Shown one piece after another: positions 19,301 through 28,300 of a stretch of 53,371 nucleotides of DNA; the stretch's first letter is position 1; every line of letters starts with the position of its first letter. Location of the stretch: positions 1 through 53,371 of the forward strand of contig DFEA01000009.1 of assembly GCA_002368575.1 (NCBI GenBank). Reading direction: 5' to 3'. The stretch comes from Lachnospiraceae bacterium UBA3814 (GTDB lineage Bacteria > Bacillota > Clostridia > Lachnospirales > Lachnospiraceae). The translations under genes were made by a program, and so were the position numbers. Under the pieces are notes generated by a model. That model saw nothing but the letters and a program-made list of their open reading frames with translations, had not been told where the DNA came from and ran no database searches.

Positions 19301-22300
19301 CCGCGATATAGCCCTCCGGAGCCTTATCCTCTACAAAGTAATACTCACCCCACTCAAGGCCCTCAACACGGATGATACCGTCATCGTTTGTCGCGTAATA
19401 TTCCTGACTTGCGCTGTAGGGGATGATACCCAGAGCCTTTTCTCTCCTGTAGAGCTTAAAGTGCGCCTCCGCGGAGATCTTCTGCTTGATCGTCCCGTTT
19501 CCGCCGTCTGCGGTATCCGATACCTCCTCATACTTAAACAGCTCAACCACACCAAGCTCGGGCTCGTTGTATGCCGTTCCCTTTTCATAATTTTCGGTCT
19601 CGGCCTGGGCCTCTATAGGCCTGTCCATGTTGTCCTGTGAAACGGTAAACTTATACTTTGTTTCGGAGTCAAGCCTGTAGCCCTCAGGTGCGGTTATCTC
19701 CCTGAAGTAATAGCTCCCGGCAGGAAGATCCTTACCGGTCTTTACAAGGCCGTCCCCATCGCTCTCAAGAGCGCCCGACTGGGCGCTTATCATGCCGTTC
19801 TGTCCTGTCAGGGACTTATAGCCATAGCCCGGTACCGTTACCTCGCTCCCCTCCCTGTCATAGAACAGGGCAAAGGTAGCGCCTTTTACTGCCTTACCCG
19901 TAAGCTTATCCTTCTTGACAAGCCTTGCCTCTCCGAGAATAAGCTCATCTACAGCCTTGAGCTCCTGTCCCTTCGTATCCTTTGTGATAACCTTATCAAC
20001 AAGGCTGTCATTTTCCTGTACGAGACCGACACTGTCCCTGTCGACCTTAAAGGAATATACGGTCTTTGCATCAAGGGCATAGCCCTCCGGAGCAAGTGTC
20101 TCTGCAAAGTAATAGGTGCCCCACTCAAGGCCCTTTACGGTCAGGTATCCTTCCTTTCCGTCCTCTGAGCCTTCTTTTCCGACTGTATAGGTCTTTCCGG
20201 TCTCAAGTCCCGAAAGCACGGGAGAGCTTCCGTTTCCTTCCTTATAGAGGGAGAACTGCGCTCCGTTAAGGCCCCTGTTGGGATCATCGCTTCCGGCCTT
20301 AAACAGCCTTACGATACCCTTCCTTCTGGTGTTATCAACTCCCGTTCCGTTTCCGAAGGCGGTATTCGGCGTAACGGTGAGCGTACTCCCGTCATCCGCC
20401 TCAGTCACCTCAAAGCTGTATTTCTTATCGGTTCCATCGGCATTCTTTATAACCTCGTAGCCTTCAGGAGCAGTCTCCTCGATAAAGTAATATTTACCGA
20501 CTCCAAGCCCGTCCTTCTCCACAAGCCCGGCCTTTGCGCCGCCGGAAACCGAGGTGACGGTTCCGAGATCCTGTGTCCCGGTAACATTCCCTTCCGCGTC
20601 GGTCTCATACTTATACAGCCGGAACACAGCTCCGCCCAGGCCGACCTTGTTGTTCTCTATATCAAGGCCTGTCTTTGTAAAGTTAACCTTCGCCTGAACG
20701 AGCGAGTTTATAAAGAGATAAGGCGTCTCCGGCCTGTCTCCCTGATTTACTATCGAATACTCATAGGGCGCGGATACCTTCTTATACCCCTCCGGCGCCT
20801 TATTCTCATATACCCTGTAGGTTCCGTAGGGCAGTCCCGTAACAGTGAGCTCTCCGCCCCCTGTGGTATCGATAACGTCCTTTCTGCTGCCCTGAAGGAA
20901 GCCGTCATAAAGCCCCTTATAGGCATAGATTCCCATAGAGCCCTCGAGCTCCACTCCGGTCTCGTCCTCTCCGTCCACCCTTGTGATATAGAAGGTCGCT
21001 CCGGAAAGTCCGTTTCCGTCATCATCCACCTTCTTAAGGTCTATCGAGCCATAGATCCTCTCATTTGCAAAGGTCACGGTATTGCTCTCAGCCTCCGGGC
21101 TGTTTTCGGCATTCTCCGCGTTTATCGTAATTGTCCCGGTTTTTCTTAAGAAGGCAGACTCCCCCTCAGTTTCTCCTACAGGGAGCTGGTAGCCTTCGGG
21201 AGGTGTGATCTCCTTAAAGTAATAGGTGCCCCACTCAAGACCGGACGCAACCACCTCATTACCCTCTCCTATCGTAAAGACAGTATTATCGTCGGGATAT
21301 CTTTCGTCTGCTCCGTCTTCCTCTTCGGATACCTTATAAAGCTCAAAGACCGCGCCGGAAAGATCAGCATCCTCACCATCCTTATCCTGCTTGACAAGGC
21401 GGATGGCGCCTCTCTTTTCCTTATTGGTCACGTTTACCGTCGCATCAAGCTGCTCCGTCTTCTTTTCACCGTCCTCCAGAACACCGATGGTAAAGGCATA
21501 TTCCCTGGTGTTATCCAGTTCGTAGCCTGCGGGCGCCTCGGTCTCCCTGAAGAAGTAGCTGTCCCAGGGAAGCCCGTCTATGGTAAGCACTCCCTCAGTA
21601 AGCACATAGGAACCGTAGGTGTAATACTCCTCGCCGTTAAAGAGGCTCTGTATCGCGCCTCCAAGGCCCTTATGATTCTTGCTGCTGTAAAGAGTAAACT
21701 CCGCACCCTTTATCTCTTCGCCTTCGCCTAAGACCTCGGGCCCCCACTTATGGATGGTGACCGAACCGGTCTTCTTCGTATTTTCTACCGTTACCTCGGC
21801 GGCAACGACATCCCCCGAAAGGTTTCCGTCATTTATCGAGAATTCATGAGGAGTCACGTCCTTTTCATAGCCCTCGGGAGCCGTCTTCTCCACGAGAACA
21901 TAGTCGCCGTACTCAAGAACCTCCTTAGCCTCTCCGCCGTTTACGGTGATATCCCTGATATAGTTTCCTTCGGAAACGGCATCCTTATAAAGGCTGAACA
22001 CAGCCCCGGATAAGGCAGCCTTCGTTTCCGCATCCTGCTTTCTTAAAAGCACCGATCCCTTTTTTATCCTGTTGACGATGGCATTTGTCTCGGTAAGCTC
22101 CTTATGAAGGTCGGTGCCGCCTATATAAACGGGGCCTGTCATGCCGCCGTTCTCCGCCACATACTTCTTATTGGCGTCATTTGAAACCTCTTTAAGGACA
22201 TAGTAGCCCCACTCAAGGCCCTTTCCGTCCTCACCCTCAAATGTGAGACTTCCCTTCTCATCGGTCGTCTCAGTCTCTACCGGACGATCCGAACTCTTTA

Positions 22301-25300
22301 CGGCATCCTGTGCGGAAGCGACCTTATAAAGCTCAAAACTTATGCCTGAAAGGAGCCTTCCGGTACTGCTCCTCTCCTTCTTTTCAAGGGTAATGCTGCC
22401 CTTCTCCCTTTCATTGGGGATCATGGCAAAGCCGTTTTCGTCCTTCTCAAAGCCGTCGATGGTAACGACGGTGCCCTCTGAAACGGTATCCGTTATCTCA
22501 AAGCTGTAATGAACCGGAGCGTCGTTTGCGTCAAGCGTGATCTCATAGCCCGTCTGGGGCTTTGTCTCCACAAAGTAATAGCTTCCCACCGAAAGCTCTG
22601 AGGCTGATATGTAGCCATCCTTAGGAGTGATGCCGGTCCTTACGGCATCGCTCTTTCCCTCCTTATACAGATCAAAGGAAACATCGGTAAGCACCGACTT
22701 ATCAGTTCCGTCCACCTTCTTAAACCTTACTGCGCCCTTGGCCCAGGTGGAGTTCTCAACGGAAACCTCTTCGGTCTCATCCTTTACATCGATATCAACC
22801 ACAGGCCGGTCACCGGTCTTTACATAGCCTGTCGGCGCGGAAAGCTCGATAACGGTATACTTCCCGTAAGGAAGGCCCGTAACGCTCACCTGCCCCTGTT
22901 CATTCGATAAAAGCTCTGTTGTATCACCGGTTTCTGAATAGCTGTAGCTTCCCTTATCGCCGGTGACCCTTATCTGCTGATTGTTCTCATTCCTTATCTC
23001 AAACCTTGCGCCCTCAAGACCGTTCGCGTTCTCAGCCGACTTCTTAATAAGGACATTTCCGGTTATGACCGGATCATCTAATGTCACAGTTCTCACATAG
23101 GCGCCGTCATTTCCTGCCTCAGCCGCGTCTACCTTAAAGGTCCCGTCCTCCACGGCCAGATAGCCGGCAGGAACCTTCGTTTCACTGTAGGTATAGTCTA
23201 CACCAAAGCTCAGCCCACTTATCTCTGCGACGGCCTTCTGATCGGCGCCCTCGCCCGTAAGCACGGTCTCCGCCTCCTTAACAAAGCCGTTTCCGTCAGA
23301 GACGGTAAAGCCTGCCCCCTTAAGAGGAGAGCCTTCCCCTGTCTTTTCTATCCTGAGAGTATAGGTAAGCTTCTTATTTACGAAGCTTATGGTTCCGCCG
23401 GGCTCATCCTCATTACCGGAAACAGTAACCAGCGCCTCATCGCTTACCTCTGCGCTATCCGCAAAGCGGCCGCCTGCCGTATTGATCTCAAAGTCCGCCC
23501 AGATACCGTCCTCTGTAAACTCATAGCCGGCCAAAGGCTTAACCTCGGTCAGCCTGTAATGCCCGGTAGGAAGGTTTACTATCTCAAACCTGCCATCCTC
23601 ACCGGTAACAAGGCGAGAGGCCTCCGACCTCTGCCCCTGTGCCGCCGAAGCAAAGGCATAGCTGCCATTTTCTCCGGTAAGGATAACCGGCATTCCTTCC
23701 TTTTCAAGGACAAACTCTGTCCCGGAAAGACTTATACCTTCCTCATCGGTCTTTCTTACTGTAATGTGACCTCTTTCCTTAGCGGTATTCTTAAGGTTCA
23801 CCGTAATGACCGTAGTTTCGTTCTTATCCGCGGTAACCGCGGGGATACCCTCCAGAACTCCGCCAAGGCCGTTAACAGCAGTACTTCTCACGCTGAATAT
23901 TCCGCTGCTTTCCACCACATAATCAAAGTCCGCCGACGCAGCGTCAACAGGAGTAGGATCCGTCTGTGACTTAACCTCCGAAACCGTATAGGTGCCGTTT
24001 ACAGGCAGGTTCTTAAATACGGTCGTAACCGTCGTTTCCTCGGTCACATCCTTAAATTCTACAGGGATAACACAGCCGTCACTTACATTTCCGTCCGTGT
24101 CATAATATCTGCCGCCATCGTCCTTAAGCGTAATGTAGAAGGTATCATTCAGAGTCTCGCCTTCACCGGGAACCACCGTTTTATTCACCCTTATGGTTCC
24201 TATCCTGTTGGCCACACGGATACGCTTTACCTTTCCTGCCTCTGAAAGTGTAAAGGTCAGGGCATCCGCACTTTCACTGACGCCGCAATCACCCCACCAG
24301 AATATCTTATAGGGATCGTTCTGGGTAAGCTGATTCCCGTTCTGATCCGTCTCGATAAGGGTATAGGTATCCAAAGGAAGCCTCGGGAAGATTTTTGCCT
24401 CTCCGCCCTTTATTGAAAAGCTCTGCTCAAAGCCGTCGCTGTCTGTAAGCTTAAACCAGAAGGACTGCTCATTATACGCATCAAAGCCCTGCTGCTCAGG
24501 CCTTACATATTTATATACTATCAGTGAAGCCGTCTCATAGCTGTTGACAAAGACTGCCTCAGTCTTATTACCGGCCTCATCCTTTCTCGCAGCCTTTACG
24601 GTCAAGCCGCTTACTGAGGCGTTTCCGCCTTCCGTGGTGATCTCTGCCTCACTGCCGTCTATCGAGGCTGTAACCGTCATGTTATCGGGAACATTTACCT
24701 CAGTCACGGTATAACCGCTTCCCACGGGAAGGTTTAACTCAACCGACTCCCAGGCAGGAACGGAGATGAGGCTCTTATCCTCAGCCACAACATTTCCGTT
24801 CTCGTCAAAGAAATTCTTTCCGTCGGAGACCGTGAAATCATAGGTTCCCTCAAGTCCCGAAAGGACCCCGCTGTGAAGGAAGATGATATCTCTCTTTTTG
24901 CCTCCGTTAATGTCTATCTTATAGTCTCCGGTACGGATCCGGTCAAAGAGGCTCAGCGTACCGTCATTCGTCGAATCGCTGGGGGTGGTTATGAAATAAA
25001 GCTCTCTCCCGTTTGCGATATCATCCCTCAAGGTTTCGGCCACCTTATAGAAATCCCCGTCTATAGGCGTTGAATAGGTCCCGTCGGTAAAGAACAGGCA
25101 CTCAAGGCTCCTGCCGTCGTAAGGCGTGTTGAGCTCATACATCACAGGCCTCGGCTCGGTAACGGTGGTGCCGTCCTCATTTTGAACGGTCATGGTCTTA
25201 TACGCCAGGGCATAGTTATCCTCGTCGCCGCAGTACTGGATCCTGTGGGTCTGGTTCTCCGATACAAGGTCGTCAACCGACTCCGAGTCTCCCATGCGGT

Positions 25301-28300
25301 CACACCTGAAGGTTATATCCCCAAGCAGGCGCTTTGAGATAACAAGGCTTCCGGTGACTGCCTCATTATTAAATGCCAGTCTCCCGTCCTCTGACGAATA
25401 CGAAGAGCCATTCTTCGTTACGGTCGCTTCGGCATCAGCCACCCAGTTATTGCCCTGCCTTACCGTTGAAACATTTACGGTGATCTCATATACGGAAGCA
25501 TCGTACTTAACCGAGGCATCGGTCTCGTCCGCGACCTCGGAGACCTTATACCTGTAGGTAACGGGAGTATTTCCCGTTCCACCTGTCGCCGCGGGAAATT
25601 CTATCGCGGCAAAGGAAGGGGTCTTGTTTTCCGCCGTCGCCTTAACGGTGTCAAGGACATTGCCCTCTCCGTCCTTCGGCATGGGCGCATTCCCGATGCC
25701 TTCAAGCTTAAATGTAAACTCCTTACCGGTCCAGTCGCCGTCAAAGGCCTTTGCAATGCCGAAGGAAAGCGAATCAGGAGTGCTGCCCTTTGATATTTCG
25801 TTAACAAAGGGGATCGATTCGTTTTCGCCAAGCTTTGTATACTCCTCAGCACCCTTGAGCCTGTACCAGATCTCATAGACAGAGCTTGCCCTGCCGCCTG
25901 AAACCGTCGTCGTAACACGGATCTGCACATCGTAGGCTCCCGTCCTGTTGATATACTCAGAGCCCGGATCCTCCTCCAGAAGCTCATAATCGTAAGAAAC
26001 GGTCGTGCTGCTCTCGCCCTCCTCGGGAAGGGTGCCGGGAAGGGTGATCCCGGAAATGCTGCCGGTGCTTACCCTTGCATCAGCCCCCGTATTTATCGTC
26101 GCAGAAGCAGCGCCGCCCTGCCTGCCGATATCGATAAGCTCCGCGCCGGCGACCGAAAGCCCGTCGTCTGATGTCACCACCAGATCGCCAAGCCCGATGT
26201 TTTCCGTCGAGTTATTATGATAGGAAAAATCTATGACAAGCTGTGAGGTTCCGTCTCCGCTCTTAAGTACCCCGTTGCTGCCTGAGTAACTTACAGGCTG
26301 ATTGAAGCTTATAACAAGCTCCTGCGCGTTGGTGCTGTGATCGCCGTTATGCTTTCCGTCTACCTGGATACGGTAATCCTCTCTTCCGTTCTCAGGGGTC
26401 TGGTGTATCCTTGCCGTTACGGTATAGCAGTCGCCTCCCGTGCCTGCGGACCCGGTCTGTCCCGCCGCACCGTCAGGCTTTCCAAGCTCAACCGTTTTGT
26501 CCTCCTCCCCTGTCCTTCTTAAAATAAATTTAAATATCTTATCCGGCCACTCATCACCGTCAACAAAGGTCTTGCTCACGGGCACCGTGACCGTGACCTC
26601 ATCCGGCTCCGGAGCAGGCGTGGGGGTAGGCGCCGCGGTCGGGGTGGGTGTTGGGGTCGGAGTCATATCCGGATCATGCTCCTTAAGCTCACCGTTCGTA
26701 AAATGCCACTCGCCGCCTGTAGTGGTGATCTCCTTACATACTATCCAGCCTCCCGAGGTCGACCCGTAATTAACAGTCGCCTCAGGGAAGAGGAAAACGC
26801 CGCCTACAGAACCGTTAATATTAACCGTCTCCGCGTAGGGAGCGTTAAAGATGATCGTCTTGGTCGCCGCGCCTGTATCGGTTTTTGTAGATTTCCCGTT
26901 TATTATCCCGTAGCTGTCTGTTTCGCTTCCCCAGCCATTATCCACCATAAACTTGTTCAGATTAACGGTAGAGCTTGTGGGGAAATTGAACACGATGACC
27001 TGACCCGGATTCTTCTTAATATGAACCTGACCGTTTACCGCAAAAGCATTCTTAAGCGCTTTCCAGGCCTCTACATTTATATAATAGGTCCCATCCGGGT
27101 TGTCATTGCCTTTGCTGTCCTTACTGAGATCGATATAGAAATGATCCCTGTAGCTTTCATTATCCTTAAAATTGAAATTATATTCAATAACGGAGTCCTT
27201 CCCCACCATGGAAACAGCCTGTGCTTTCACATAGCTCCGCATGGATCTGACCCTGTCCCGTATATTCTCATAGGAATCCGTCTTATAGGATATACTTGCT
27301 CCGCTGCCGCCGTAGAAATAATCGGAGCCGCTTCCCGTCTGATACTCCGTAGGAGTAGTGATAAGCGCGTTAAACTCCTTAATATGCGCGGCGCCGCTGA
27401 CCTTCCCGGCCTCTATCAGCTGGTCATAGGTTCCCTTTTCGATACCGGTCTGCGCCGTATCCATACCGGTCTGAGCGCCCTTGTATACAAATTCTTCAAC
27501 CGCAAAATTCGTTTCGGCATCTCCGTTAAGGGTCCATTTGCCTGCAGTGATCCCATACCACCAGGATCTTCCGAGAAGCTTTATAAGGTCGACAGGATCG
27601 TCCACCTCGTTAAGATCAAGCTCCATCCATTTTTCTTCTGTCCCGTTCGCCGTCTTCTTTGAATAAAACGTAGATGATGCGTCGGTTGAAACATCACGCC
27701 ACTGCGCAGTCAAGGTAAGATCCGAGGTGACCACAGCGTTAAAGTCATATACCTCTCCGTTATACAGCCAGTTCCTTAACTTAAATCCGCTTTTGACAGG
27801 ATTCTCAGGTCTTTTAGCCACCCCGCCCTCATATACTGTCTGGGAAGCTACAGCAGAGCCTCCGTCCGTATTAAAGGCGACTGTATAACTCGCAAGCTCA
27901 TTCCAGTGAGCTGTCAGCGCAAGATCAGCCGAAACTGAGGTGCTGAAATCATAGGCGCTGTTTCCGTCATACCAGCCGGCAAACTCATAACCCTCCCTTA
28001 CAGGGTCAGCAGGCTTTCTTGCATTTCCGCCCTTTGCTACTGTCTGCCCCGATACATCGGAGCCCCCGGTGGAATCGAAGGTGACCTTATATCTGTTTAT
28101 ATTACTGTCTGCATTAAAGGGGAGTTTTTCAAGCTCTCTGTTCAAAACAACGATACCTGCGTCGGAAGCGCCGCTTATCTTAAGCCTGACATCGTCAGAC
28201 CCAGTACCGAATACTGTATCATCCGCTGCCCTTGCAACCGTGATAGTATCCTTGTTATAGCCCCATCTGACAAAAGTGGGATTATACTGATCATCATTTT

